A DNA stretch of 64,000 nt, from contig NZ_ML133695.1 of assembly GCF_003985155.1 (NCBI RefSeq), forward strand, positions 186,001-250,000, read 5' to 3'. The DNA is from Rhizobium vallis (GTDB taxonomy: Bacteria; Pseudomonadota; Alphaproteobacteria; Rhizobiales; Rhizobiaceae). How positions within the stretch are numbered: position 1 is the first letter of the stretch; the number at the start of each line of letters is the position of its first letter. The notes under the pieces are model-generated. The model worked only from the letters and a program-made list of their open reading frames with translations. It was not told the origin of the DNA and searched no databases. The translations under genes and the position numbers were made by a program. Shown piece after piece: positions 41,524-51,276 of this stretch.

Positions 41524-41547
41524 GGCGCGACGTCTCGACGTCGCGCC
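41524..41547 (+). promoter_or_regulatory. Intra-operon hairpin between dctP and dctQ
   Basis: GGCGCGACGT-CTCG-ACGTCGCGCC is a perfect 10-base-pair stem with a 4-base loop, starting 8 bases after the dctP stop and followed by CTTCTTCC. Such a hairpin can attenuate transcription or protect the upstream mRNA so that the binding protein is made in excess of the permeases. Confidence 0.6.
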
Positions 41548-41576
41548 CTTCTTCCCCAACTCAGACAAGGCCGATC

Positions 41577-42149
41577 ATGTCGCAAGAAATCCACACCCCC
41601 ATCACGGCCGAGGAGATCGGCCACGAATTCGAGGGACACGCGCCGACCGCCAACGTCTCGGACTACGCCATCGAGGATTGGATCACGCTTGTTGTCTTCT
41701 GGCTGATGGCCGGCTGCGTCTTCCTGCAGTTCTTCACCCGCTATGTGCTGAACGACAGCTACGCCTGGACCGAGGAAATCGCCATCAACTGCCTGATCGC
41801 AGTCGTCTTTCTCGGCTCCGCCATGTGCGTGCGCATGTCGCGCCATATCCAGGTTGATGTGTTCTATCACTATATGCCGGTAGGGCTGGCGCGCGTGCTC
41901 GCGACCTTTGTCGATATCGTCCGCATCAGCTTTTTCGCCTATGGCTGCACCCTGATGTGGCGCTATGTCGACATTGTCGCCGACGAGCAAATGGTCACCA
42001 TCGAGCTGCCGCGCAACATCGTGTTCTACTCCGTTCTCGCAGCCTTCGTGCTGATGCTGCTCCGTGCGGTCATCGTCTTCATCGCCAACATTCGCCGCGG
42101 CTACTCCGTCCTGGAGCGCCCGGAAGAATTCCAGACCGTCGAGGGTTGA
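41577..42149 (+). CDS. dctQ: TRAP transporter small permease DctQ
   Basis: A 190-residue membrane protein with four hydrophobic helices (WITLVVFWLMAGCVFLQFFT, EEIAINCLIAVVFLGSAMCV and two later). RYVLNDSYAWTEEIA is the DctQ motif. The ATG at 41577 sits in ATCATG with weak upstream purines; an earlier in-frame TTG is not supported. It partners DctM encoded just downstream. Confidence 0.9.
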   Translation: MSQEIHTPITAEEIGHEFEGHAPTANVSDYAIEDWITLVVFWLMAGCVFLQFFTRYVLNDSYAWTEEIAINCLIAVVFLGSAMCVRMSRHIQVDVFYHYMPVGLARVLATFVDIVRISFFAYGCTLMWRYVDIVADEQMVTIELPRNIVFYSVLAAFVLMLLRAVIVFIANIRRGYSVLERPEEFQTVEG

Positions 42150-42153
42150 TCCG

Positions 42154-43560
42154 ATGCTGCTGCTTCTTGGCTCGTTTCTGGTGCTGATGCTGGTCGGTGT
42201 GCCCGTCGCCATCTCGATGGCCGTCGCATCCGTGCTTTACATCGTTCTCTATGGCGTGGCGCCCGACATCATCGTCGCCCAGCGCATGATCGCCGGCGTC
42301 GAAAGCTTCCCGCTGCTCGCCGTTCCCTTCTTCATCCTGGCCGGCAATCTGATGAATTCGGCCGGTGTCACCGGCCGCATCTATTCCTTTGCGGTCGCCC
42401 TCGTCGGCTGGATGAAGGGCGGGCTCGCGCAGGTCAACATCATCGGCTCCGTCATTTTCTCCGGCATGTCCGGCACGGCGCTCGCCGATGCGGCCGGCAT
42501 CGGCACGATCGAGATCAAGGCGATGAAGGATCACGGCTATCCGGTCGAGGCCGCGGTCGGCGTGACGGCTGCCTCCGCCACGCTCGGGCCGATCTTCCCG
42601 CCGTCCTTGCCTTTCGTCATCTACGGCATGATGGCGAATGTCTCGATCGGCGCTCTCTTCATGGCGGGCATCCTGCCCGGCGTCGTCATGACGCTCTTGA
42701 TGATGATCACAGTCGCCGCCTTCGCCTATTGGAAGCGCTGGGGCTCGGACGCGCCGTTCGATGTACGCCAGCTCCTGTCGGCGGGAATGGAAATCGTCGT
42801 CGTGCTGCTGGTGCCGGTAGCGATCTATCTGATGATGCAGGTGGGCGTATCGATGAACGCCGCAGCGGGCATTGCCCTTGCCGCGCTTCTGGCGCTGGAC
42901 TGGTATTTCCGCTTTTCCGCCGTCATGGCGCTGATGACCCCGGTCATCCTGATCGGCGGCATGACGATGGGCTGGTTCACGCCGACGGAGGCCGCCGTCG
43001 CCGCCGTCCTCTGGTCGCTGTTCCTCGGCCTAGTGCGCTACCGCACGATGACGCTCTCCACGCTCGCTAAGGCAAGCTTCGATACGATCGAGACGACGGC
43101 ATCGGTTCTCTTCATCGTCACTGCGGCATCGGTCTTCGCCTGGCTGCTCACGGTCAGCCAGGCCGCACAGCTGCTCTCCGATGCGATCCTGTCGATCACC
43201 GACAACAAGTGGGTGTTCCTGATCCTGGTGAACCTGCTGATGCTGTTCGTCGGCTGCTTCCTGGATACGATTGCGGCGATCACCATCCTCGTGCCGATCC
43301 TTCTGCCTATTGTCGCGAGGTTCGGCATCGATCCCGTCCAGTTCGGCCTCATCATGACACTGAACCTGATGATTGGCCTGCTGCATCCGCCGCTCGGCAT
43401 GGTACTCTTCGTTCTGTCGCGGGTCGCCAAGCTCTCGGTCGAGCGCACGACCATGGCGATCCTGCCCTGGCTGGTGCCGCTCTTCCTGGCGCTGATCCTG
43501 ATCACCTTCGTTCCGGCCATATCACTCTGGCTGCCGCAGCAGCTCGGGTTGTTGCGATAG
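42154..43560 (+). CDS. dctM: TRAP transporter large permease DctM
   Basis: A 468-residue membrane protein with about 12 helices and the DctM signatures PLLAVPFFILAGNLMNSAG, IIGSVIFSGMSGTALADAAG and FLDTIAAITILVPILLP. It starts 4 bases after dctQ ends. DctM carries the ion-coupled (sodium) transport path. The upstream in-frame start inside dctQ is ignored. Confidence 0.92.
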   Translation: MLLLLGSFLVLMLVGVPVAISMAVASVLYIVLYGVAPDIIVAQRMIAGVESFPLLAVPFFILAGNLMNSAGVTGRIYSFAVALVGWMKGGLAQVNIIGSVIFSGMSGTALADAAGIGTIEIKAMKDHGYPVEAAVGVTAASATLGPIFPPSLPFVIYGMMANVSIGALFMAGILPGVVMTLLMMITVAAFAYWKRWGSDAPFDVRQLLSAGMEIVVVLLVPVAIYLMMQVGVSMNAAAGIALAALLALDWYFRFSAVMALMTPVILIGGMTMGWFTPTEAAVAAVLWSLFLGLVRYRTMTLSTLAKASFDTIETTASVLFIVTAASVFAWLLTVSQAAQLLSDAILSITDNKWVFLILVNLLMLFVGCFLDTIAAITILVPILLPIVARFGIDPVQFGLIMTLNLMIGLLHPPLGMVLFVLSRVAKLSVERTTMAILPWLVPLFLALILITFVPAISLWLPQQLGLLR

Positions 43561-43569
43561 GAGCCCGCA

Positions 43570-44604
43570 ATGCAGACACGTCTGGCACGGCTTTACCAGA
43601 AGGGCGATCTCAGGATCGAAACCGACACCGTTCCGGCGCCCGGTCCAGGCGAGGTGCTTCTGCAAATGGCGGCCGCAGGCATCTGCGGCTCCGACCTGCA
43701 TTATTACCAGGACGGCGGCTTCGGGCCGATCCGGGTTCGTGAGCCGATCATACCCGGCCACGAGGCCTCGGGGATCGTCAGCCAGGCGGGCGAGGGGGTC
43801 GACCTCGAAGCCGGCACGCTGGTCGCGGTCAATCCCAGCCAGCCTTGCGGCCACTGCGAATATTGCTCGAAGGGCCTGCCGATCCACTGCCTCGAGATGC
43901 GCTTCATGGGCAGCGCGATGCGCCTGCCGCATGAGCAGGGTATGTTCCGGGAATGGCTTGTCGTGCCGGCTAGGCAATGCTTCGAAGCGGGAGCGGCGAC
44001 GACCGCAGCGGAAGCCGCCTGCAGCGAACCGCTCGCCGTCTGCCTGCACGCGGCATTGCGCGCGGGTCATATCGAAGGCAAGCGCGTCCTCGTCACCGGC
44101 GCTGGCCCGATCGGCTGCCTGATGGTCGCCGTCGCCCGTCATCATGGCGCAGCCGAGATCGTCGTGACCGATCTTGCCGGTGCGGCGCTGGAGAGAGCAG
44201 AAGCGATGGGCGCCAGCCGCACGGTCAATGTTTCCGAAGGGCCTGCGGCGCTTGCCGAATTCGAAGCGGGAAAAGGCTATTTCGATATCGTCTTCGAATG
44301 CTCGGCCGCAGCACCCGCCATCCGCAGCGCGATTGCGGCGATCAGGCCGCGCGGCACAATCGTCCAGGTCGGTGTCACCGGCGAGATCCCGATGCCGCTC
44401 AATGCCATCGTCGGCAAGGAGCTTCATATCCACGGCACCCAGCGTTTCCACGAAGAATTCGCCATCGCCGTCGCCCTGATCGCAAGTCGCAGCATCGACG
44501 TGAAACCGATCATCCGCCACAGCCTGCCGCTCGAAGAGGCGAATGCAGCCTTCATCCTCGCCGGTGACCGCACGGTCGCCTGTAAGGTGCAGCTTACGTT
44601 TTAG
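43570..44604 (+). CDS. idnD: L-idonate 5-dehydrogenase-type zinc alcohol dehydrogenase
   Basis: A 344-residue zinc MDR enzyme: catalytic zinc ligands in CGSDLHYYQDGGFGPIRVRE and GHEASG, structural zinc in CGHCEYCSKGLPIHC, nucleotide loop GAGPIGCLMVAVARHHGA. The YYQDGGFG segment is typical of L-idonate 5-dehydrogenase (L-idonate to 5-ketogluconate). It follows the TRAP genes by 9 bases, which suggests the transporter imports L-idonate or a similar sugar acid. No 5-ketogluconate reductase is nearby. Confidence 0.8.
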   Translation: MQTRLARLYQKGDLRIETDTVPAPGPGEVLLQMAAAGICGSDLHYYQDGGFGPIRVREPIIPGHEASGIVSQAGEGVDLEAGTLVAVNPSQPCGHCEYCSKGLPIHCLEMRFMGSAMRLPHEQGMFREWLVVPARQCFEAGAATTAAEAACSEPLAVCLHAALRAGHIEGKRVLVTGAGPIGCLMVAVARHHGAAEIVVTDLAGAALERAEAMGASRTVNVSEGPAALAEFEAGKGYFDIVFECSAAAPAIRSAIAAIRPRGTIVQVGVTGEIPMPLNAIVGKELHIHGTQRFHEEFAIAVALIASRSIDVKPIIRHSLPLEEANAAFILAGDRTVACKVQLTF

Positions 44605-44811
44605 AGCAGAGGCGCCTGTTTCCGGACCGAAGCCCGCTCTTTACTCCGCCCCGTGGCGAGGATCTGCTACCCTCTCGACCGGTCGGCGCCGACGCGAACC
44701 CGGCGCCGCCTCGTGGCGGCAACTACCTGCGATGTAATTGAGACCATGCACTCCGATCGGCATGCTGCAATTGCGCTGAGACAGCGCAGGAACTCATCGA
44801 GGAGAGTCGTG

Positions 44812-45360
44812 ATGAACTTCGAAATCCACAACACCGACACCGCGCCTGAAGGATCGAAAGCCGCTTTGAACGGGCTGAAGGCGGCGTTCGGTTTCGTGCC
44901 CAACATCGCCGGCGCCATGGCGGCTTCACCCGTCCTTGTCAATTGCCTTGCTGCCCTGTTCCAGAATGTCCATGGCGGCAGTTTTACCGAACGCCAGATA
45001 CAGATCCTGCTGCTCACCAACGCCGTGACCAATGGCGCGGAGTGGGCGGTCGGGTTTCATAGTTTCCTCGCTGGGGAACAAGGCGTCGCGCCGAGGGATG
45101 TCGAGGCGATCCGCTATGGTTATCTTCCCTCCGATCCGAGCGATGCCGCCCTTTCCAGGTTTGCCCGCGCGCTTATCCAGGCGAGGGGGCAGGTCGCCCC
45201 GGAGGATGCGGAGCAATTTCTGAAGGCCGGTTTCGACCGGAACCGCCTGCTTGAAGTCATTGCCGTCGTGGCGGCATCCACCATCACCAACTATACCGCA
45301 GGCGTTACGCATCCGCCGCTCGAAGCACCCTTCGACGCCCACGCCTGGAATAAGAATTAG
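44812..45360 (+). CDS. Carboxymuconolactone decarboxylase/AhpD-fold protein lacking CxxC
   Basis: A 182-residue helical protein of the CMD family. In redox-active AhpD-like members the core reads C-x-x-C-x-x-x-H; here the equivalent stretch is TNGAEWAVGFHSFLA, with the His and Glu kept but both cysteines absent, so peroxidase activity is unlikely. GAGGAGAG precedes ATG 44812. It is 49 bases ahead of an XRE regulator on the same strand that may control it. Confidence 0.85.
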   Translation: MNFEIHNTDTAPEGSKAALNGLKAAFGFVPNIAGAMAASPVLVNCLAALFQNVHGGSFTERQIQILLLTNAVTNGAEWAVGFHSFLAGEQGVAPRDVEAIRYGYLPSDPSDAALSRFARALIQARGQVAPEDAEQFLKAGFDRNRLLEVIAVVAASTITNYTAGVTHPPLEAPFDAHAWNKN

Positions 45361-45409
45361 GCCACGCCCGGTGGAGCGCCACGGGCAAAACCAAATCCGG
45401 GAGAGAGCG

Positions 45410-46255
45410 ATGTCGACACTATCTCAGACCATTCATCGTCCGCGGCCGGCGATAGGAGAGCTGCTGCGGCACTGGCGCGCCCTGAGAGGAAAGTCGCAGC
45501 TTGATCTCGCTCTGGACACGGGCATTTCGCAAAAGCACGTCAGCTTCGTCGAAACGGGACGGTCTGCCCCCAGCCGTCAGATGGTGATCGACCTTGCCGA
45601 TGCGCTCAGCGTTCCCCTGCGCGAGCGAAACGAAATCATGCTCGCCGCCGGCTACGCCCCTCATTATGCCAAGGGCACGCCCGGGGAGTTGCCTGTCGAA
45701 ATCGACCGTGCGATCGGCCGAATGCTGCGCCAGCATCAACCCTTTCCGGCGCTCGTCCTGGATCGCTACTGGAACGTCATCAGGACGAATGAGGCAGCAC
45801 CTGCCTTCTTCGGCAAATTCGTCGATCTTCAAAGCCGGCCGACGCCTCGCAACCTTTTGCATCTCGTTTTCGATCCGCAGGGCCTGCGCCCGTTTATCGC
45901 CAATTTCGCGGAGACGGCGCGCGGCCTGCTGTGGCGGGTCAGGCGCGAATGCGTAGGCGGGATCGTCGACAAGGCAACGGAACGCTTGTTGGCGGAACTC
46001 GCCGCCTATCCCGGCGCGCCAAGCCTGAATGACTGCGATCCGGAAGAGCAAAATAGGAGCCTGGCGGTCATCCCGCTGAAATTTCAAGCTGCCGGCAAGG
46101 CGCTGCCGATGTTTTCGATGATCACCACCGTGGGAACGCCGCAGACGATCGCCACGGAGGAGATTCGATTGGAATCGATGTTTCCGGCCGACGATGCAGC
46201 GGAGAATGATTATCTCGAATTTATGGAGCTGTCGCAGCCCGCGCAGCCGGATTGA
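45410..46255 (+). CDS. XRE/MmyB-type transcriptional regulator
   Basis: A 281-residue protein: N-terminal HTH_3 (IGELLRHWRALRGKSQLDLA, TGISQKHVSFVETGRSAPSR) and the MmyB-like ligand-binding domain (PALVLDRYWNVIRTNEAAPA, HLVFDPQGLRPFIANF). ATG 45410 follows GGGAGAGAGCG. MmyB proteins often sense fatty acids or lipophilic ligands and control neighbouring reductases or CMD proteins; the upstream CMD gene is the natural partner. Confidence 0.9.
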   Translation: MSTLSQTIHRPRPAIGELLRHWRALRGKSQLDLALDTGISQKHVSFVETGRSAPSRQMVIDLADALSVPLRERNEIMLAAGYAPHYAKGTPGELPVEIDRAIGRMLRQHQPFPALVLDRYWNVIRTNEAAPAFFGKFVDLQSRPTPRNLLHLVFDPQGLRPFIANFAETARGLLWRVRRECVGGIVDKATERLLAELAAYPGAPSLNDCDPEEQNRSLAVIPLKFQAAGKALPMFSMITTVGTPQTIATEEIRLESMFPADDAAENDYLEFMELSQPAQPD

Positions 46256-46375
46256 CTTTTTGCAGCAGGGCCGAGCGGTTCGCTGCCTTCATCAAGCATC
46301 AAGCAAGAAGATTCACATAAACGTAGCTGTTGTTGATTATCTCCGTCGGCGTCTTTCTTGGCTCAGAGTTCGTCG

Positions 46376-47518
46376 ATGGATCTTGCTACGGTTCTTCTTC
46401 TCCATAAGTCATCGTTCATCGTTGGCGCATTATGCTTTTTCTATATGAGATGGCGGTCCCGGGAGCCCGGCCTTGAGCTTCTCGCGGTTGGCGATTGCCT
46501 TCTCGCCTTCGCCTCCACGCTCGCGGGAATGGGCGAGCAGGGTTCACTTCGCTATGAAATCTGGACCTTCGGGAGCTTTTCCGTCGGAGTGACCGGCTAC
46601 GCGCTGATGGCTGTTGGGATCATCCAGCTAAGCGGGCACCGACGCAGGCTTTCAGATTGGCTGCTGGTGACAGCCGCGCTCATCCTGTCAATTGTCGTCG
46701 GCGTCACGCATTGGTATCTCGATAATCAAATGCGGGCCGCGGTATTCAACGCAAACGCTTCGATCTTCCTCCTCATCTCTTCCGCTGCCATCATGGTGGA
46801 TTTTCTCGGTGATCGCTTGCCCGGAAGAATCGGTCTTGCCGCATCACTTATGGCCGCGATGATATTCTCGGCATTGGTCGTCCTTGGGTTGGTGTTTCCA
46901 GAATATGGTCCGATCGCCCCGCGGAATGCCTTCTTCATGCTCATCATCTGCCACTTTTCGGTGGCGTTGTTCGTGGTGGTTCTCGTGCAGGAGAGGGCGG
47001 AAGCCAAGTTAAGTCGTCTTGCAAATACCGACGCCTTAACGGGCATTCCCAACCGCCAGAACTTCCTTGCCTCTCTCCCGCACCAACTTAAGCAAGGTGA
47101 TGGCTTCATCATGATAGATATCGATCACTTCAAGTCGGTCAACGACCGGCATGGCCATGAGATCGGTGATGCTGTCCTTGTCGGCGTCGCGCAAACCATC
47201 GCCGCCGCCGCTGGACGGAAGCTGCTGCTCGGCCGCCTCGGCGGGGAAGAGTTCGCGTTGTTCCTGCGCGACCAAACGGACGACACTCTGTTCGCGACGG
47301 CTGACGTCATCCGGAGAGAGATCAGCGGCTTGGCCTTTGCCGTCGAGGCCGGGACCGTAACACCAACCGTAAGCGCGGGCGTTGCGCTCTGGAGTGGCGA
47401 ATGCGATGCGACAAAGCTGCGTGACCGCGCAGATCAAGCCCTCTACCGGGCGAAGCGCGGCGGGCGTGACAGGGTCGAAATGTACGCTGCCGCCAGCACC
47501 GTCACTGCGCTCAATTGA
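46376..47518 (+). CDS. Membrane diguanylate cyclase (GGDEF)
   Basis: A 380-residue protein: six or seven N-terminal hydrophobic helices (about 1-210, unlike MHYT), then GGDEF domain DALTGIPNRQNFLASLP, MIDIDHFKSVNDRHGHEIGD and RLGGEEFALFL with an intact active GGEEF. It should make cyclic-di-GMP in response to a membrane signal. ATG 46376 is used; an in-frame TTG 18 bases upstream is possible. It overlaps the end of the convergent VOC gene by 8 bases. Confidence 0.88.
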   Translation: MDLATVLLLHKSSFIVGALCFFYMRWRSREPGLELLAVGDCLLAFASTLAGMGEQGSLRYEIWTFGSFSVGVTGYALMAVGIIQLSGHRRRLSDWLLVTAALILSIVVGVTHWYLDNQMRAAVFNANASIFLLISSAAIMVDFLGDRLPGRIGLAASLMAAMIFSALVVLGLVFPEYGPIAPRNAFFMLIICHFSVALFVVVLVQERAEAKLSRLANTDALTGIPNRQNFLASLPHQLKQGDGFIMIDIDHFKSVNDRHGHEIGDAVLVGVAQTIAAAAGRKLLLGRLGGEEFALFLRDQTDDTLFATADVIRREISGLAFAVEAGTVTPTVSAGVALWSGECDATKLRDRADQALYRAKRGGRDRVEMYAAASTVTALN

Positions 47519-47948
47519 GTTCCTGGGCTAACCCGATGAGAAGGCCTTCGGGCCCGCGGATGTAGCAGAGCAAATAAACGTCCTTGTACCGGACGACCTC
47601 GCCGACGAGCTCAGCGCCGCGCGCACGCAGCCTTTCAAGCGTCTCGTCGATATCGTCGACGGTGAACATGGCGCGGAGGTATCCGAGAGCGTTGACCGGG
47701 GCGTTGCGGTGACCTGCGACGATATCAGGCTTGATAAAGCGGGAGAGCTCGAGCCGGCTGTGCCCATCAGGCGTGCGCATCATGGCAATCTCGACATGCT
47801 GATCGCCCAGTCCGGTGACACGTCCGGCCCATTCTCCTTCGATCGTGGCCCGCCCTTCGAACTCGAGGCCAAGTTCGCGAAAGAAATCGATCGCCTCGCC
47901 GAGGTCTTCGACGACGATACCTATGTTGTCCATCCGCTTGAGCGCCAT
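47511..47948 (-). CDS. VOC family (glyoxalase/dioxygenase fold) protein
   Basis: A 145-residue protein with two beta-alpha-beta-beta-beta modules: RMDNIGIVVEDLGEAIDFFR and then YLRAMFTVDDIDETLERLRA, ending RYKDVYLLCYIRGPEGLLIG. Metal ligands fit His/Glu positions (HVEIAMM, PEGLLIG). Such proteins include glyoxalases, dioxygenases and resistance proteins; no assignment is possible. Confidence 0.85.
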   Translation of the reverse strand: MALKRMDNIGIVVEDLGEAIDFFRELGLEFEGRATIEGEWAGRVTGLGDQHVEIAMMRTPDGHSRLELSRFIKPDIVAGHRNAPVNALGYLRAMFTVDDIDETLERLRARGAELVGEVVRYKDVYLLCYIRGPEGLLIGLAQELN

Positions 47949-48087
47949 GTTGCCAATCTCCGAGCTGTCGTTTCAATCGACGAGGTGTCGCCTCGCCTCA
48001 CAAAGGACGTTTGAGGTGTCCCGACACCGACAGCCATTCACGCCCAATTCGCTGCTTTTCACATCAGCGCCATGGCCGATACGCGAC

Positions 48088-49383
48088 TTACCGCAGTGCG
48101 GCGGTCTGCTCGGCGGCCTGCCGCGGCCGGCGAAAGATGGAGACCTGGTTGCGTCCCGCCTGCTTGGCGCGATAAAGGGCCATGTCGGCCTGGTGCTGGA
48201 GATTATCCAGCGAAATCTCGGAATCGAGAGCCGATTTCACCGCCACCCCCACGCTCAGCGTTACCGAAGGCCCGACGGCGGAAGAGGGGTTGGGAAGGGC
48301 GGCGGCTTCGACGCTCTCGCGGATGCGCTTGGCGATCGCCACGGCCTCTTCTTCGTCGACGCCTGGAAGCACAATCAGGAATTCCTCGCCGCCGTGGCGC
48401 GAGACGAGGTCGCGGTCGGCGCGCACGCTGCTCTGGATGATGCCGGCCACCTTGACGAGGCAGCGGTCGCCCTCGCTGTGGCCGAGACTATCGTTCAGCG
48501 CCTTGAAGTGATCGATGTCGCACATCAGCATGGACGCGACGACGCCGGCCTCACCTTTGCTCCGCCAGAGTTCCTCCAGCGTCTCCATCATCCAGCGGCG
48601 GTTGGCAATGCCCGTCAGGGGATCGGTTCTCGCCAGCCGCTCCAGCCGGGCATTGGCATCGGCAAGTTCCGCGACGCGGCGCTAGTCTCGGCAATCGAGC
48701 AGGAATGTCTTCTGCGCCAGGATGTTCATCGTCCGCCGGGCAACCACGGTCGCGATGATGCCGCAGGAAAAGAACAGGGTTCCTGCAATAACGCTGCCCG
48801 TTTCCACGAGCGGGTTGAACCACTGAAAGATAAAGTAGAGGCAGAGGGCATAACAGGCGATCGCGACCGTCCATGCCAGCGGCACGCTGAAGATGGTGAT
48901 CGCGCTCGTTGCGACGAACAGCATGATGGTCAGATGCCGCTCATAGAATTCGCCGCCGGCAAAGACGCCGACCAGCGCCACCGACAGAAGAATGAGGAAC
49001 ATTCCCCCGAGAAGCGATGCGCGCTGAACCGCCGCCGGACGCGGCTTGCACCAGAGGAGCGTCGTTGCAATTGCCGCCGGCGGCAGAAGGCAGGCGGGGG
49101 CAACCATCGCCAGCGCAATCGGATGGGGAAGCAGGATGGCGTTCAGCGCCAGCGTCAGAACGTCGACGAATGCCACCCATGTCATCCAGGAGCGGATGAC
49201 TTTCGCCGTCTGCCGCCATGCTCTTTCATCGAAGCGGCGGCGCAGCTCGGCAGTCAGTCTTATATCGCGGGTTCGCCCCGATAAAAGCCGTTCGACTTCG
49301 GCCGACATCGCACTCGTCAGCGGCCGCGGCGAAGCCGGCCCGGCAGCGGAATTCTGGGAAGAAGCGCTTCTGGCATCGTTCAT
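48088..49383 (-). pseudogene. Diguanylate cyclase interrupted by an in-frame amber codon
   Basis: An upstream part from about 49383 to 48685 encodes a membrane region of several helices ending LAQKTFLLDCRD, then TAG (48682-48684), then in the same frame RRVAELADANARLERLARTD-PLTGIANRRWMMETL and a complete GGDEF domain (MCDIDHFKALNDSLGHSEGD, RHGGEEFLIVL). The expected residue at the stop is probably Gln (CAG to TAG). The gene is likely inactive, or the C-terminal 167 residues may be made from the internal ATG at 48591 as a soluble cyclase. Confidence 0.8.
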
Positions 49384-49581
49384 CCTTGCAATATCTAGCC
49401 ACAATCCGGACGTCGGCAAGGCTCGGGCACAAACGCGCTTTCGGAGTGGTTAGCTTCCCGTTCTTACCGGCCAAGCGCATGTCCGAATTCGCACATTTGG
49501 AATTTTGCGGGGCAAGATTGCCGACCCGGTCTGGGCGAGATCGCCTCGATCGTGCTACCACCACTGGCGAGGGGGTACGGG

Positions 49582-51276
49582 ATGAGACTCAAACTGGTTG
49601 CAGTTGCGGTCGCGGCGCTGGCGCCTGTGGTGGCGATGCTCGCCTATAACGAAGTGGCGCTACGCCACCAGCGAAATGAAGAAGTGCGCGCATCGGCGGC
49701 GCAGGCGGCGAGGCAGGCATCGTCGGAAGTCGAAAGGATCGTCGAGGGCCTGCATGGCCTTCTCGTGTCCGTCTCCGCCATGCCCTCCGTCCGGCACCTC
49801 GACGTCGGCACTTGCAACGAGGCCCTCAAATCGGTTGCCGAAAGCATTCCGAACGTCAGCACCATCTTCGTCGTCGGGCTCGACGGGCGGCCGGTCTGCG
49901 GCAGCACCGCGTTTCCAGACGGAGTGGTGTTTTCCGATCGCGACTATTTCCGGCAGATTTTGAAGACCAAGGACTTCACCGTCGGCACCTACACGCAAAG
50001 CCGTCTTTCCGACAAGCACGTGCTGCCGCTCGCAATGCCCTTGATGGAAGGCGACGTCCTCAAGGCTGTCATCGTCAGCGGCATCCGGATGGACTGGCTG
50101 CAGAACCGCATCACCGAACGCGGCGTCGCTCCCGGCAATGCGGTGACGATCGCCGACGGCAAGGGAACCATCGTCGCGCGCGTTCCCCTTGCGGAGCAAT
50201 TCGTCGGCACCGTGATCCCCGACGAATACCAGCGACTGGTCCATGCCGAACAGCCCGACGTGATCGAGGTCACGAGCCGGGACGGAATGGTGCGTATCGT
50301 CGGCTATCGCCCGATCGCGCTGCCATCCAGCCCCCTTTATGTCAGCGCCAGCTTTTCCAAGCCGGAGGCCTTCGCGCCAATCGAGCGGGCGACGCTGATG
50401 AACACGCTCGCCATCATCGGCGGAGCGCTGTTTTCGCTCGCCGCCGCAATCTTCATCGGCAACCGCTTCATCCTCGTGCCGATCTGGCGGATCGCCGACG
50501 TCATGGAGAAGTGGCGCGGCGGCCAGACCTCGGCCAGAACCGGCATGACGGGATCGGACGAGCTGGCAGTGGTCGGCGCCACCTTCGATCGGCTGCTGGA
50601 CGAACTCGAGGAGCGCAGGCGCCGCAACGACGAAGCGGAAGCAGAGCGGATCCTTCTCGTCCGCGAACTGGCGCACCGGGTCAAAAACGGCTTCACCCTC
50701 GTCCAGGCGATCGCCCGGCAGACGTTCTCGCGCTCCGATCCGGAACGCTACAATTCCTTTGCCGAAAGGCTCGCGGCGCTGGCGGGCACTTATGATCTCA
50801 TTCTGTCCGGGGAAGCATCGGCCTCATCGGTCAGGGAGATCGTCTCCGCCGCCTTGCGGGCGCATGTGGCCTCGGAGGCCGAACATATTCGTCTCGACGG
50901 AGCGGACGTGGTTCTCCCCGCCGACATCGCCCTGCCGCTTTCGCTGGTGATCCATGAACTCGCGACCAATGCCACGAAGTACGGAAGCCTCGGAAGCGAG
51001 GACGGAACTGTGGCAATCGAGTGGAAGCGCGATCAAGGCCGCGTCCTGCTGCTGTGGACCGAATCCGGCGGGCCGCCGGTGTCGAAACCGACGAAGAGGG
51101 GCTTCGGCTCAATCCTCATCGAGCGTGCCTTCCCGGCAAAGGCACGGGCGCGATCCCACTCGGACTACAGGCCCGAAGGTCTCGTCTTCGAACTCGCCTT
51201 TTCGATCGAGGAACCTGCCGCGAAGGGGGATATCGAAAGTTGCAGCCGGGAAACCGTGCATACGAGCGGAAGGTGA
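49582..51276 (+). CDS. HWE histidine kinase with extracytoplasmic sensor and HAMP
   Basis: A 564-residue membrane kinase. Helix 1 (LVAVAVAALAPVVAMLAY), a periplasmic dCache-type domain of about 250 residues (VFSDRDYFRQILKTKDFTVG is typical), helix 2 (LAIIGGALFSLAAAIFIGNR), HAMP, then the HWE core with phospho-His in ELAHRVKNGFTLVQAIARQT and HELATNATKYGSLGSEDG. ATG 49582 begins the signal-anchor; a TTG-like earlier frame is ignored. Ligand unknown. No response regulator is adjacent. Confidence 0.9.
   Translation: MRLKLVAVAVAALAPVVAMLAYNEVALRHQRNEEVRASAAQAARQASSEVERIVEGLHGLLVSVSAMPSVRHLDVGTCNEALKSVAESIPNVSTIFVVGLDGRPVCGSTAFPDGVVFSDRDYFRQILKTKDFTVGTYTQSRLSDKHVLPLAMPLMEGDVLKAVIVSGIRMDWLQNRITERGVAPGNAVTIADGKGTIVARVPLAEQFVGTVIPDEYQRLVHAEQPDVIEVTSRDGMVRIVGYRPIALPSSPLYVSASFSKPEAFAPIERATLMNTLAIIGGALFSLAAAIFIGNRFILVPIWRIADVMEKWRGGQTSARTGMTGSDELAVVGATFDRLLDELEERRRRNDEAEAERILLVRELAHRVKNGFTLVQAIARQTFSRSDPERYNSFAERLAALAGTYDLILSGEASASSVREIVSAALRAHVASEAEHIRLDGADVVLPADIALPLSLVIHELATNATKYGSLGSEDGTVAIEWKRDQGRVLLLWTESGGPPVSKPTKRGFGSILIERAFPAKARARSHSDYRPEGLVFELAFSIEEPAAKGDIESCSRETVHTSGR

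Noticed and set aside
44812..45360. Annotation as alkylhydroperoxidase AhpD
   Set aside because: Both active cysteines are missing.
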